Shown here in pieces: positions 25,557-38,334 of a stretch of DNA of 64,000 nucleotides (its first letter is position 1; every line of letters begins with the position of its first letter). The translations under genes were made by a program, and so were the position numbers. Under the pieces are notes generated by a model. The model had not been told where the DNA came from, ran no database searches, and was given only the letters and a program-made list of their open reading frames with translations. The stretch is from Hydractinia symbiolongicarpus (taxonomy: Eukaryota; Cnidaria; Hydrozoa; Anthoathecata; Hydractiniidae): NCBI RefSeq assembly GCF_029227915.1, contig NC_079876.1, positions 39,663,828 to 39,727,827 of the forward strand, read 5' to 3'.

Positions 25557-27787
25557 TAAACTCATTTCCCTAACGAATTTTTAAATTATTTTTTCACCAC
25601 TAAAACGCATGAGACTTGTAGTTTTCAAAAATGTTTTCATTTTTGATGAGACGCTGAATAAAAGAAGTTTAATCGCCGGCAAACGAAAACCTGCGATTTC
25701 CCGTAAATCCCGGACTCGGCCCGTATAGTCAAAAGTATAAAAAGAAAGTACCCACGGTGTAAACTCATTTCTCGAACGATTTTTTAATTTATTTTTTCAC
25801 CACTAAAACGCATGAGACTTGTAGTTTTCAAAAATGTTTTCATTTTTGATGAGACGCTGAATAGAAGAAGTTTAATCGCCGGCAAACGAAAACCTGCGAT
25901 TTCCCGTAAATCCCGGACTTGGCCCGTATAGTCAAAAGTATACAAAGAAAGTACCCAGGGAGTAAACTCATTTCCCAAACAATTTTTTAAATTATTATTT
26001 CACCACTAAAGCCCATGAGACTTGTAGTTTTTAAAAATGTTTTCATTTTTGATGAGACGCTGAATAAAAGAAGTTTAATCGCCGGCAAACGAAAACCCGC
26101 CATTTCCCGTAAATCCCGGACTCGGCCCGAATAGTCAAAAGTATACAAAGAAAGTACCCACGGTGTAAACTCATTTCTCGAACGATTTTTTAAATTATTT
26201 TTTTACCACTAAAACGCATGAGACTTGTAGTTTTCAAAAATGTTTTCATTTTTGATGAGACGCTGAATAAAAGAAGTTTAATCGCCGGCAAACGAAAACC
26301 TGCGATTTCCCGTAAATCCCGGACTCGGCCCGTATAGTCAAAAGTATACAAAGAAAGTACCCAGGAAGTAAACTCATTTCCCAAACGATTTTTTAAATTA
26401 TTATTTCACCACTAAAGCCCATGAGACTTGTAGTTTTTAAAAATGTTTTCATTTTTGATGAGACGCTGAATAAAAGAAGTTTAATCGCCGGCAAACGAAA
26501 ACCCGCGATTTCCCGTAAATCCCGGACTCGGCCCGTATAGTCAAAAGTATACAAGGAAAGTACCCAGTAAATAAACTCATTTCCCGAACGAATTTTTAAA
26601 TTATTTTTTCACCACTAAAACGCATGAGACTTGTAGTTTTCAGAAATGTTTTCATTTTGGATGAGACGCTTAATGAAAGTGGTTTAATCGCCGGCAAACG
26701 AAAACCCGCGATTTCCCGTAAATCCCGGGCTTGGCCCATATAGTCGAATGTATACAAAGAAAGTACCCTGTGAGTAAACTCATTTCCAAAACGATTTTTT
26801 AAATTATCTTTTCACCACTAAAACGCTTGAGACTTGTAGTTTTCAAAAATGTTTTCATTTTTGATGAGACGCTGAATAAAAGAAGTTTAATCGCCGGCAA
26901 ACGAAAACCCGCCATTTCCCGTAAACCCCGGACTCGGCCCGAATAGTCAAAAGTATACAAAGAAAGTACCCAGGGAGTAAACTCATTTCCCGAACGATTT
27001 TTTAAATTATTTTTTCACCACTAAAACGCATGAGACTTGTAGTTTTCAAAAATGTTTTCATTTTTGATGAGACGCTGAATAAAAAAGGTTTAATCGCCGG
27101 CAAACGAAAACCTGCGATTTCCCGTAAATCCCGGACTCGGCCCGTATAGTCAAAAGTATACAAAGAAAGCACCCGGGGTGTAAACTCATTTCCCGAACGA
27201 TTTTTAAATTATTATTTCACCACTAAAGCCCATGAGACTTGTAGTTTTTAAAAATGTTTTCATTTTTGATGAGACGCTTAATAAAAGAGGTTTAATCGCC
27301 GGCAAACGAAATCCCGCGACTTCCCGTAAATCCCGGGCTTGGCCCGTATAGTCGAATGTATACAAAGAAAGTACCCAGGGAGTAAACTCATTTCCCGAAC
27401 GATTTTTTAAATTTTTTTTTCACCACTAAAACGGATGAGACTTGTAGTTTTTAAAAATGTTTTCATTTTTGATGAGACGCTTAATGAAAGAGGTTTAATC
27501 GCCGGCAAACGAAAACCCGCGATTTCCCGTAAATCCCGGGCTTGGCCCATATAGTCGAATGTATACAAAGAAAGTACCCTGTGAGTAAACTCATTTCCAA
27601 AACGATTTTTTAAATTATCTTTTCACCACTAAAACGCTTGAGACTTGTAGTTTTCAAAAATGTTTTCATTTTTGATGAGACGCTGATTAAAAGAAGTTTA
27701 ATCGCCGGCAAACGAAAACCCGCCATTTCCCGTAAACCCCGGACTCGGCCCGAATAGTCAAAAGTATACAAAGAAAGTACCCAGGGA
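25354..27787 (+). repeat. 2,434-bp, 12-monomer block, copy 2
   Basis: This block is the same length as the preceding one. I see no difference from it by eye outside the first monomer. Shared private markers include gaaagcaccc at 27,165 and acggatgag at 27,431. The identity is much higher than between most other repeats of the window, which points to a very recent event or an assembly duplication. Confidence 0.9.
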
Positions 27788-30700
27788 GTAAACTCATTTC
27801 CCGAACGATTTTTTAAATTATTTTTTCACCACTAAAACGCATGAGACTTGTAGTTTTTAAAAATGTTTTCATTTTTGATGAGACGCTGAATAAAAAAGGT
27901 TTAATCGCCGGCAAACGAAAACCTGCCATTTCCCGTAAATCCCGGACTCGGCCCGTATAGTCAAAAGTATACAAAGAAAGTACCCGGGGTGTAAACTCAT
28001 TTCCCGAACGATTTTTAAATTATTATTTCACCACTAAAGCCCATGAGACTTGTATTTTTTAAAAATGTTTTCATTTCTGATGAGACGCTTAATAAAAGAG
28101 GTTTAATCGCCGGCAAACGAAATCCCGCGACTTCCCGTAAATCCCGGGCTTGGCCCGTATAGTCGAATGTATACAAAGAAAGTACCCAGGGAGTAAACTC
28201 ATTTCCCGAACGATTTTTTAAATTTTTTTTTCACCACTAAAACGCATGAGACTTGTAGTTTTCAAAAATGTTTTCATTTTTGATGAGACGCTTAATGAAA
28301 GAGGTTTAATTGCCGGCAAACGAAAACCCGCGATTTCCCGTAAATCCCGGGCTTGGCCCGTATAGTCAAATGTATACAAAGAAAGTACCCTGTGAGTGAA
28401 CTCATTTCCAGAACGATTTTTTAAATTATTTTTTCACCACTAAAACGCATAAGACTTGTAGTTTTCAAAAATGTTTTCATTTCTGATGAGAAGCTGAATA
28501 AAAGAAGTTTAACCGCCGGCAAACGAAAACCTGCGATTTCCCGTAAATCCCTGGCTTGGCCCGTATAGTCGAATGTATACAAAGATAGTACCCAGGGAGT
28601 AAACTCATTTCCCGAACGATTTTTTAAATTTTTTTTTCACCACTAAAACGCATGAGACTTGTATTTTTCAAAAATGTTTTCATTTTTGATGAGACGCTGA
28701 ATAAAAGAAGTTTAATCGCCGGCAAACGAAAATCCGCGATTTCCCGTAAATCCGGGGCTTGGCCCGTATAGTCGAATGTATACAAAGATAGTACCCTGTG
28801 AGTAAACTCATTTCCAAAACGATTTTTTAAATTATCTTTTCACCACTAAAACGCTTGAGACTTGTAGTTTTCAAAAATGTTTTCATTTTTGATGAGACAC
28901 TGAATAAAAAAGGTTTAATCGCCGGCAAACGAAAACCTGCGATTTCCCGTAAATCCCGGACTCGGCCCGTATAGTCAAAAGTATACAAAGAAAGTACCCA
29001 GGGTGTAAACTCATTTCCCGAACAATTTTTAAATTATTATTTCACCACTAAAGCCCATGAGACATGTAGTTTTTAAAAATGTTTTCATTTCTGATGAGAC
29101 GCTTAATAAAAGAGGTTTAATCGCCGGCAAACGAAATCCCGCGACTTCCCGTAAATTCCGGGCTTGGCCCGTATAGTCGAATATATACAAAGAAAGTACC
29201 CAGGGTGTAAACTCATTTCCCGAACGATTTTTTAAATTTTTTTTTCACCACTAAAACGCATGAGACTTGTAGTTTTCAAAAATGTTTTCATTTTTGATGA
29301 TACGCTTAATGAAAGAGGTTTAATCGCCGGCAAACGAAAACCCGCGATTTCCGGTAAATCCCGGGCTTGGCACGTATAGTCAAATGTATACAAAGAAAGT
29401 ACCCAGGGAGTAAACTCATTTCCCGAACAATTTTTTAATTTATTTTTTCACCACTAAAACGCATGAGACTTGTAGTTTTCAAAAATGTTTTCATTTTGGA
29501 TGAGACGCTGGATAAAAGAAGTTTAATCGCCGGCAAACGAAAACCTGCGATTTCCCGTAAATCCCGGACTCGGCTCGTATAGTCAAAAGTATACAAAGAA
29601 AGTACCCAGGGAGTAAACTAATTTCCCTAACGATTTTTTAAATTATTATTTCACCACTAAAGCCCATGAGACTTGTAGTTTTTAAAAATGTTTTCATTTT
29701 TGATGAGACGCTGAATAAAAGAAGTTTAATCGCCGGCAAACGAAAACCCGCGACTTCCCGTAAATCCCGGGCTTGGCCCGTATAGTCAAAAGTATACAAA
29801 GAAAGTACCCAGGGAGTAAACTCATTTCCCAAACGATTTTTTAAATTTTTTTTTCACCACTAAAACGCATGAGACTTGTAGTTTTCAGAAATGTTTTCAT
29901 TTTTGATGAGACGCTTAATGAAAGAGGTTTAATCGCCGGCAAACGAAAACCCGCGATTTCCCGTAAATCCCGGGCTTGGCCCGTATAGTCGAATGTATAC
30001 AAAGAAAGTACACTGTGAGTAAACTCATTTCCAAAACGATTTTTTAAATTATCTTTTCACCACTAAAACGCTTGAGACTTGTAGTTTTCAAAAATGTTTT
30101 CATTTTTGATGAGACGTTGAATAAAAGAAGTTTAATCGCCGGCAAACGAAAACCCGCCATTTCCCGTAAACCCCAGACTTGGCCCGAATAATCAAAAGTA
30201 TAAAAAGAAAGTACCCAGGGAGTAAACTCATTTCCCGAACGATTTTTTAAATTATTTTTTCACCACTAAAACGCATGAGACTTGTAGTTTTCAAAAATGT
30301 TTTCATTTTTGATGAGACGCTGAATAAAAAAGGTTTAATCGCCGGCAAACGAAAACCTGCGATTTCCCGTAAATCCCGGACTCGGCCCGTATAGTCAAAA
30401 GTATACAAAGAAAGTACCCGGGGTGTACACTCATTTCCCGAACGATTTTTAAATTATTATTTCACCACTAAAGCCCATGAGACTTGTAGTTTTTAAAAAT
30501 GTTTTCATATTTGATGAGACGCTTAATAAAAGAGGTTTAATCGCCGGCAAACGAAATCCCGCGACTTCCCGTAAATCCCGGGCTTGGCCCGTATAGTCGA
30601 ATGTATACAAAGAAAGTACCCAGGGAGTAAACTCATTTCCCGAACGATTTTTTAATTTATTTTTTCACCACTAAAACGCATGAGACTTGTAGTTTTCAAA

Positions 30701-31057
30701 AATGTTTTCATTTTGGTTGAGACGCTGAATAAAAGAAGTTTAATCGCCGGCAAACGAAAACCTGCGATTTCCCGTAAATCCCGGACTCGGCCCGTATAGT
30801 CAAAAGTATACAAAGAAAGTACCCAGGGAGTAAACTAATTTCCCAAACGATTTTTTAAATTACTATTTCACCACTAAAGCCCATGAGACTTGTAGTTTTT
30901 AAAAATGTTTTCATTTTTGACGAGACGCTGAATAAAAGAAGTTTAATCGCCGGCAAACGAAAACCCGCGATTTCCCGTAAATCCCGGACTCGGCCCGTAT
31001 AGTCAAAAGTATACAAAAAAAGTACCCAGGGAGTAAACTCATTTCCCGAACGATTTT
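27788..31057 (+). repeat. Rest of copy 2: mixed-class monomers
   Basis: The block contains the match to 13.99-15.03 kb (28,193-29.23 kb). It also has monomers with cattttggatgag/gctggataaaag and ggactcggctcg (29.49-29.58 kb) and with cattttggttgag (30.71 kb). These last two are relatives of the cattttggattag class of 16.6-19.2 kb. The aactaattt variant follows both, as it does in copy 1. Order is kept but several monomers are missing compared with copy 1. No gene or foreign DNA is present. Confidence 0.65.
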
Positions 31058-32858
31058 TTAAATTATTTTTTCACCACTAAAACGCAAGAGACTTGTAGTT
31101 TTCAGAAATGTTTTCATTTTTGATGAGACGCTGAATAAAAGAAGTTTAATCGCCGGCAAACGAAAACCCGCGATTTCCCCTAAATCCCGGACTCGGCCCG
31201 TATAGTCAAAAGTATACAAGGAAAGTACCCAGTGAGTAAACTCATTTCCCGAACGAATGTTTAAATTATTTTTTCACCACTAAAACGCATGAGACTTGCA
31301 GTTTTCAGAAATGTTTTCATTTTTGCTGAGACGCTTAATGAAAGTGGTTTAATCGCCGGCAAACAAAAACCCGCGATTTCCCGTAAATCCCGGGCTTGGC
31401 CCGTATAGTCGAATGTATACAAAGAAATTACCCTGTGAGTAAACTCATTTCCAAAACGATTTTTTAAATTATCTTTTCACCACTAAAACGCATGAGACTT
31501 GTAGTTTTCAAAAATGTTTTCATTTTTGATGAGACGCTGAATAAAAGAAGTTTAATCGCCGGCAAACGAAAACCCGCCATTTCCCGTAAACCCCGGACTC
31601 GGCCCGTATAGTCAAAAGTATACAAAGAAAGTACCCAGGGAGTAAACTCATTTCCCAAACGATTTTTTAAATTATTATTTCACCACTAAAGCCCATGAGA
31701 CTTGTAGTTTTTAAAAATGTTTTTATTTTTGATGAGACGCTGATTAAAGAAGTTTAATCGCCGGCAAACGAAAACCCGCGATTTCCCGTAAATCCCGGAC
31801 TCGGCCCGTATAGTCAAAAGTATACAAGGAAAGTACCCAGTGAGTAAACTCATTTCCCGAACGAATTTTTAAATTATTTTTTCACCACTAAAACGCATGA
31901 GATTTGTAGTTTTCAGAAATGTTTTCATTTTTGATGAGACGCTTAATGAAAGTGGTTTAATCGCCGGCAAACGAAAACTCGCCATTTCCCGTAAATCCCG
32001 GGCTTGGCCCGTATAGTCGAATGTATACAAAGAAAGTACCCTGTGAGTAAACTCATTTCCAAAACGATTTTTTAAATTATCTTTTCACCACTAAAACGCT
32101 TGAGACTTGTAGTTTTCAAAAATGTTTTCATTTTTGATGAGACGCTGAATAAAAGAAGTTTAATCGCCGGGAAACGAAAACCCGCCATTTCCCGAAAACC
32201 CCGGACTCGGCCCGCATAGTCAAAAGTATACAAAGAAAGTACCCAGGGAGTAAACTCATTTCCCGAACGATTTTTTAAATTATTTTTTCACCACTAAAAC
32301 GTATGAGACTTGTAGTTTTCAAAAATGTTTTCATTTTTGATGAGACGCTGAATAAAAGGAGTTTAATCGCCGGCAAACGAAAACATGCGATTTCCCGTAA
32401 ATCCCGGACTCGGCCCGTATAGTCAAAAGTATACAAAGAAAGTACCCAGGGTGTAAACTCATTTCCAAAACGATTTTTTAAATTATTTTTTCACCACTAA
32501 AACGCATGAGACTTGTAGTTTTCAGAAATGTTTTCATTTTTGATGAGACGCTTAATGAAAGTGGTTTAATCGCCGGCAAACGAAAACCCGCGATTTCCCG
32601 TAAATCCCGGGCTTGGCCCGTATAGTCGAATGTATACAAAGAAATTACCCTGTGAGTAAACTCATTTCCAAAACGATTTTTTAAATTATCTTTTCACCAC
32701 TAAAACGCATGAAACTTGTAGTTTTCAAAAATGTTTTCATTTTTGATGAGACGCTGAATAAAAGAAGTTTAATCGCCGGCAAACGAAAACCCGCCATTTC
32801 CCGTAAACCCCGGACTCGGCCCGTATAGTCAAAAGTATACAAAGAAAGTACCCAGGGA

Positions 32859-33060
32859 GTAAACTCATTTCCCAAACGATTTTTTAAATTATTATTTCAC
32901 CACTAAAGCCCATGAGACTTGTAGTTTTTAAAAATGTTTTTATTTTTGATGAGACGCTGATTAAAGAAGTTTAATCGCCGGCAAACGAAAACCCGCGATT
33001 TCCCGTAAATCCCGGACTCGGCCCGTATAGTCAAAAGTATACAAGGAAAGTACCCGGGGT
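32859..33060 (+). repeat. Hybrid monomer at the boundary of middle and right regions
   Basis: The body matches the class-B-like monomer at 21297 (aaagcccatg, ttttattttt, gctgattaaag, caaggaaag). It ends in cccggggtg where the matching monomer has cccagtgag. The next monomer (33061) is class H (aattaattttcaccatt), which elsewhere follows class G with the cccggggtg linker. The switch therefore lies in the last 20 or so bases, near 33,040-33,055. To the right the class composition changes. Confidence 0.65.
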
Positions 33061-34886
33061 GTAAACTCATTTCCCGAACGATTTTTTAAATTAATTTTCA
33101 CCATTAAAACGCATGAGACGTGTAGTTTTCAGAAATGTTTTCATTTTTGATGAGACGCTTGATGAAAGTGGTTTAATCGCCGGCAAACGAAAACCCGCGA
33201 TTTCCCGTAAATCCCGGCCTTGGCCCGTATAGTCGAATGTATACAAAGAAAGTACCCTGTGAGTAAACTCATTTCCGAAACGATTTTTTCAATTATCTTT
33301 TCACCACTAAAACGTATGAGACTTGCAGTTTTCAAAAATGCTTTCATTTTTGATGACACGCTTAATAAAAGAGGTTTAATCGTCGGCAAACGAAATCCCG
33401 TTACTTCCCGTAAATTCCGGGCTTGGCCCGTATAATCGAATGTATACAAAGAAATTACCCTGTAAGTAAACTCATTTCCAAAACGATTTTTTAAATTTTT
33501 TTTTCACCAATAAAACGCATGAGACTTGTAGTTTTCAAAAATGTTTTCATTTTTGATGAGACGCTGAATAAAAGGAGTTTAATCGCCGGCAAACGAAAAC
33601 ATGCGATTTCCCGTAAATCCCGGACTCGGCCCGTATAGTCAAAAGTATACAAAGAAAGTACCCAGGGTGTAAACTCATTTCCCGAACGATTTTTTAAATT
33701 ATTATTTCACCACTAAAGCCCATGAGACTTGTAGTATTTAAAAATATTTTCATTTTTGATGAGACGCTGAATAAAAGAAGTTTAATCGCCGGCAAACGAA
33801 AACCCGCGACTTCCCGTAAATCCCGGACTCGGCCCGTATAGTCAAAAGTATACAAAGAGAGTACCCAGGGAGTAAATTCATTTCCCGAACGATTTTTTAA
33901 ATTATTTTTTCACCACTAAAACGCATGAGACTTGTAGTTTTCAAAAATGTTTTCATTTTTGATGAGACGCTTAATGAAAGTGGTTTAATCGCCGGCAAAC
34001 GAAAACCCGCGATTTCCCGTAAATCCCGGCCTTGGCCCGTATAGTCGAATGTATACAAAGAAAGTACCCTGTGAGTAAACTCATTTCCCGAACGAATTTT
34101 TAAATTATTTTTTCACCACTAAAACGCATGAGATTTGTAGTTTTCAGAAATGTTTTCATTTTTGATGAGACGCTTAATGAAAGTGGTTTATTCGCCGGCA
34201 AACGAAAACTCGCCATTTCCCGTAAATCCCGGGCTTGGCCCGTATAGTCGAATGTATACAAAGAAAGTACCCTGTGAGTAAACTCATTTCCAAAACGATT
34301 TTTTAAATTATCTTTTCACCACTAAAACGCTTGAGACTTGTAGTTTTCAAAAATGTTTTCATTTTTGATGAGACGCTGAATAAAAGAAGTTTAATCGCCG
34401 GCAAACGAAAACCCGCCATTTCCCGAAAACCCCGGACTCGGCCCACATAGTCAAAAGTATACAAAGAAAGTACCCAGGGAGTAAACTCATTTCCCGAACG
34501 ATTTTTTAAATTATTTTTTCACCAATAAAACGCATGAGTCTTGTAGTTTTCAAAAATGTTTTCATTTTTGATGAGACGCTGAATTAAAGGAGTTTAATCG
34601 CCGGCAAACGAAAACATGCGATTTCCCGTAAATCCCGGACTCGGCCCGTATAGTCAAAAGTATACAAAGAAAGTACCCAGGGTGTAAACTCATTTCCCGA
34701 ACGATTTTTTAAATTATTATTTCACCACTAAAGCCCATGAGACTTGTAGTATTTTAAAATATTTTCATTTTTGATGAGACGCTGAATAAAAGAAGTTTAA
34801 TCGCCGGCAAACGAAAACCCGCGACTTCCCGTAAATCCCGGACTCGGCCCGTATAGTCAAAAGTATACAAAGAAAGTACCCAGGGA
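33061..34886 (+). repeat. First right-region monomers: H I E F G/H C D E F
   Basis: Nine monomers open the right region. The first class-I monomer (cgtatgagacttgcag, cttaataaaagagg) of the window occurs here near 33.27 kb. The monomer 33872-34074 is a hybrid. It has class-G left markers (attttttcacc, caaaaatg) and, from about 33,970, class-H right markers (cttaatgaaagtgg, ggccttggcccg, gtcgaatg). It joins the H-I-E-F series to a C-D-E-F series. Confidence 0.7.
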
Positions 34887-36914
34887 GTAAATTCATTTCC
34901 CGAACGATTTTTTAAATTATTTTTTCACCACTAAAACGCATGAGACTTGTAGTTTTCAAAAATGTTTTCATTTTTGATGAGACGATGAATAAAAAACGTT
35001 TAATCGCCGGCAAACGAAAACTTGCGATTTCCCGTAAATCCAGGACTCGGCCCGTATAGTCAAAAGTATACAAAGAAAGTACCCGGGGTGTAAACTCATT
35101 TCCCGAACGATTTTTTAAATTAATTTTCACCATTAAAACGCATGAGACTTGTAGTTTTCAGAAATGTTTTCATTTTTGATGAGACGCTTAATGAAAGTGG
35201 TTTAATCGCCGGCAAAGGAAAACCCGCGATTTCCCGTAAATCCCGGCCTTGGCCCGTATAGTCGAATGTATACAAAGAAAGTACCCTGTGAGTAAACTCA
35301 TTTCCGAAACGATTTTTTCAATTATCTTTTCACCACTAAAACGTATGAGACTTGCAGTTTTCAAAAATGTTTTCATTTTTGATGACACGCTTAATAAAAG
35401 AGGTTTAATCGTCGGCAAACGAAATCCCGTGACTTCCCGTAAATTCCGGGCTTGGCCCGTATAATCGAATGTATACAAAGAAATTACCCTGTAAGTAAAC
35501 TCATTTCCAAAACGATTTTTTAAATTATTTTTTCACCAATAAAACGCATGAGACTTGTAGTTTTCAAAAATGTTTTCATTTTTGATGAGACGCTGAATAA
35601 AAGGAGTTTAATCGCCGGCAAACGAAAACATGCGATTTCCCGTAAATCCCGGACTCGGCCCGTATAGTCAAAAGTATACAAAGAAAGTACCCAGGGTGTA
35701 AACTCATTTCCCGAACGATTTTTTAAATTATTATTTCACCACTAAAGCCCATGAGACTTGTAGTATTTAAAAATATTTTCATTTTTGATGAGACGCTGAA
35801 TAAAAGAAGTTTAATCGCCGGCAAACGAAAACCCGCGACTTCCCGTAAATCCCGGACTCGGCCCGTATAGTCAAAAGTATACAAAGAGAGTACCCAGGGA
35901 GTAAATTCATTTCCCGAACGATTTTTTAAATTATTTTTTCACCACTAAAACGCATGAGACTTGTAGTTTTCAAAAATGTTTTCATTTTTGATGAGACGAT
36001 GAATAAAAAACGTTTAACCGCCGGCAAACGAAAACTTGCGATTTCCCGTAAATCCCGGACTCGGCCCGTATAGTCAAAAGTATACAAAGAAAGTACCCGG
36101 GGTGTAAACTCATTTCCCGAACGATTTTTTAAATTAATTTTCACCATTAAAACGCATGAGACTTGTAGTTTTCAGAAATGTTTTCATTTTTGATGAGACG
36201 CTTAATGAAAGTGGTTTAATCGCCGGCAAACGAAAACCCGCGATTTCCCGTAAATCCCGGCCTTGGCCCGTATAGTCGAATGTATACAAAGAAAGTACCC
36301 TGTGAGTAAACTCATTTCCGAAACGATTTTTTCAATTATCTTTTCACCACTAAAACGTATGAGACTTGCAGTTTTCAAAAATGTTTTCATTTTTGATGAC
36401 ACGCTTAATAAAAGAGGTTTAATCGTCGGCAAACGAAATCCTGTGACTTCCCGTAAATTCCGGGCTTGGCCCGTATAATCGAATGTATACAAAGAAATTA
36501 CCCTGTGAGTAAACTCATTTCCAAAACGATTTTTTAAATTATCTTTTCACCACTAAAACGCATGAGACTTGTAGTTTTTAAAAATGTTTTTATTTTTGAT
36601 GAGACGCTGAATAAAAGAAGTTTAATCGCCGGCAAACGAAAACCTGCGATTTCCCGTAAATCCCGGACTCGGCCCGTATAGTCAAAAGTATACAAGGAAA
36701 GTACCCAGTAGGTAAACTCATTTCCCAAACGAATTTTTCAATTATCTTTTCACCACTCAAACGTATGAGACTTGCAGTTTTCAAAAATGTTTTCATTTTT
36801 GATGAGACGCTTAATAAAAGAGGTTTAATCGCCGGCAAACGAAATCCCGTGACTTCCCGTAAATCCCGGGCTTGGCCCGTATAATCGAATGTATACAAAG
36901 AAATTACCCTGTGA
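34887..36914 (+). repeat. 5-monomer HOR G-H-I-E-F (1,014 bp) and its partial repeat
   Basis: Monomer starts are 34887 (G), 35090 (H), 35292 (I), 35495 (E), 35698 (F), then 35901 (G), 36104 (H) and 36306 (I). The second series leaves the cycle at 36509 for A2 and I2. The two G-H-I runs differ by only a few bases, for example tttaatcgcc versus tttaaccgcc. The offset is exactly 1,014 bp. Confidence 0.85.
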
Positions 36915-37523
36915 GTAAATTCATTTCCAAAACGATTTGTTAAATTATCTTTTCACCACTAAAGCGCATGAGACTTGTAGTTTTCAAAAATGTTTTCATT
37001 TTTGATGAGACGCTGAATAAAAGAAGTTTAATCGCCGGCAAACGAAAACCCGCCATTTCCCGTAAACCCCGGACTCGGCCCGTAGAGTCAAAAGTATACA
37101 AAGAAAGTACCCAGGGAGTAAACTCATTTCCCAAACGATTTTTTAAATTATTATTTCACCACTAAAGCCCATGAGACTTGTAGTTTTTAAAAATGTTTTC
37201 ATTTTTGATGAGACGCTGAATAAAAGAAGTTTAATCGCCTGCAAACGAAAACCCGCGATTTCCCGTAAATCCCGCACTCGGCCCGTATAGTCAAAAGTAT
37301 ACAAGGAAAGTACCCAGTGAGTAAACTCATTTCCCGAACGAATTTTTAAATTATTTTTTCACCACTAAAACGCATGAGATTTGTAGTTTTCAGAAATGTT
37401 TTCATTTTTGATGAGACTCTTAATGAAAGTGGTTTAATCGCCGGCAAACGAAAACTCGCCATTTCCCGTAAATCCCGGGCTTGGCCCGTATAGTCGAATG
37501 TATACAAAGAAAGTACCCTGTGA
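35495..37523 (+). repeat. 10-monomer block shared with 54175-56202
   Basis: The order is E F G H I A2 I2 A B C. The same ten monomers recur 18,679-18,680 bp away. Rare variants sit at identical relative positions: cgtagagtc (37,081 and 55,760), cccgcactcg (37,271 and 55,950) and atgagactct (37,411 and 56,090). I did not see these variants at other matching positions, so the blocks are copies of one ancestor. They do not look like independently similar monomers. Confidence 0.85.
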
Positions 37524-38334
37524 GTAAACTCATTTCCAAAACGATTTTTTAAATTATCTTTTCACCACTAAAACGCATGAGACTTGTAGTTTTCAAAAAT
37601 GTTTTCATTCTTGGTGAGACGCTGAATAAAAAAAGTTTAATCGCCGGCAAACGAAAACCTGCGATTTCCCGTAAATCCCGGACTCGGCCCGTATAGTCAA
37701 AAGTATACAAAGAAAGTACCCGGGGTGTAAACTCATTTCCCGAACGATTTTTTAAATTATTATTTCACCACTAAAGCCCATGAGACTTGTAGTTTTTAAA
37801 AATGTCTTCATTTTTGATGAGACGCTGAATAAAAGAAGTTTAATTGCCGGCAAACGAAAACCCGCGACTTCCCGTAAATCCACGACTCGGCCCGTATAGT
37901 CAAAAGTATACAAAGAAAGTATCCAGGGAGTAAACTCATTTCCCGAACGATTTTTTAAATTAATTTTCACCACTAAAACGCATGAGACTTGTAGTTTTCA
38001 GAAATGTTTTCATTTTTGATGAGACGCTTAATGAAAGTGGTTTAATCGCCGGCAAACGAAAACCCGCGATTTCCCGTAAATCCCGGGCTTGGCCCGTATA
38101 GTCGAATGTATACAAAGAAAGTACCCTGTGAGTAAACTCATTTCCCAAACGAATTTTTCAATTATCTTTTCACCACTAAAACGTATGACACTTGCAGTTT
38201 TCAAAAATGTTTTCATTTTTGATGAGACGCTTAATAAAAGAGGTTTAATCGCCGGCAAACGAAATCCCGTGACTTCCCGTAAATCCCGGGCTTGGCCCGT
38301 ATAATCGAATGTATACAAAGAAATTACCCTATGA
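37524..38334 (+). repeat. Four monomers: D/G' hybrid, K, H', I'
   Basis: The monomer at 37524 begins like class A or D (ccaaaacg, atcttttcacc), then carries aaaaaaag, cctgcg and a cccggggtg linker, as in class G'. It is followed by K (37727), H' (37930) and I' (38132). The hybrid skips the E and F monomers present in longer units. Confidence 0.65.

Larger units (their letters stand above)
21905..33060 (+). repeat. ~11.56-kb segmental duplication, copy 2
   Basis: This is the counterpart of 10341-21498. It follows the same monomer order with private variants in common, but contains the 2,434-bp tandem duplication at 22,920-27,787 that copy 1 lacks. It lacks the 8+4 monomer expansion of copy 1. 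Similarity ends in the monomer 32859-33060, whose linker changes to cccggggtg. Confidence 0.75.

Noticed and set aside
33141-33449. Longer frames (96-102 codons) on the minus strand, and 65-82 codon frames on the plus strand, near 33-38, 55-57 and 60-64 kb
   Set aside because: They span one and a half monomers where class-I and class-H' monomers lack certain stops. Frames overlap on opposite strands over the same bases, and each is again tied to a repeated monomer class. Best explained as chance frames.
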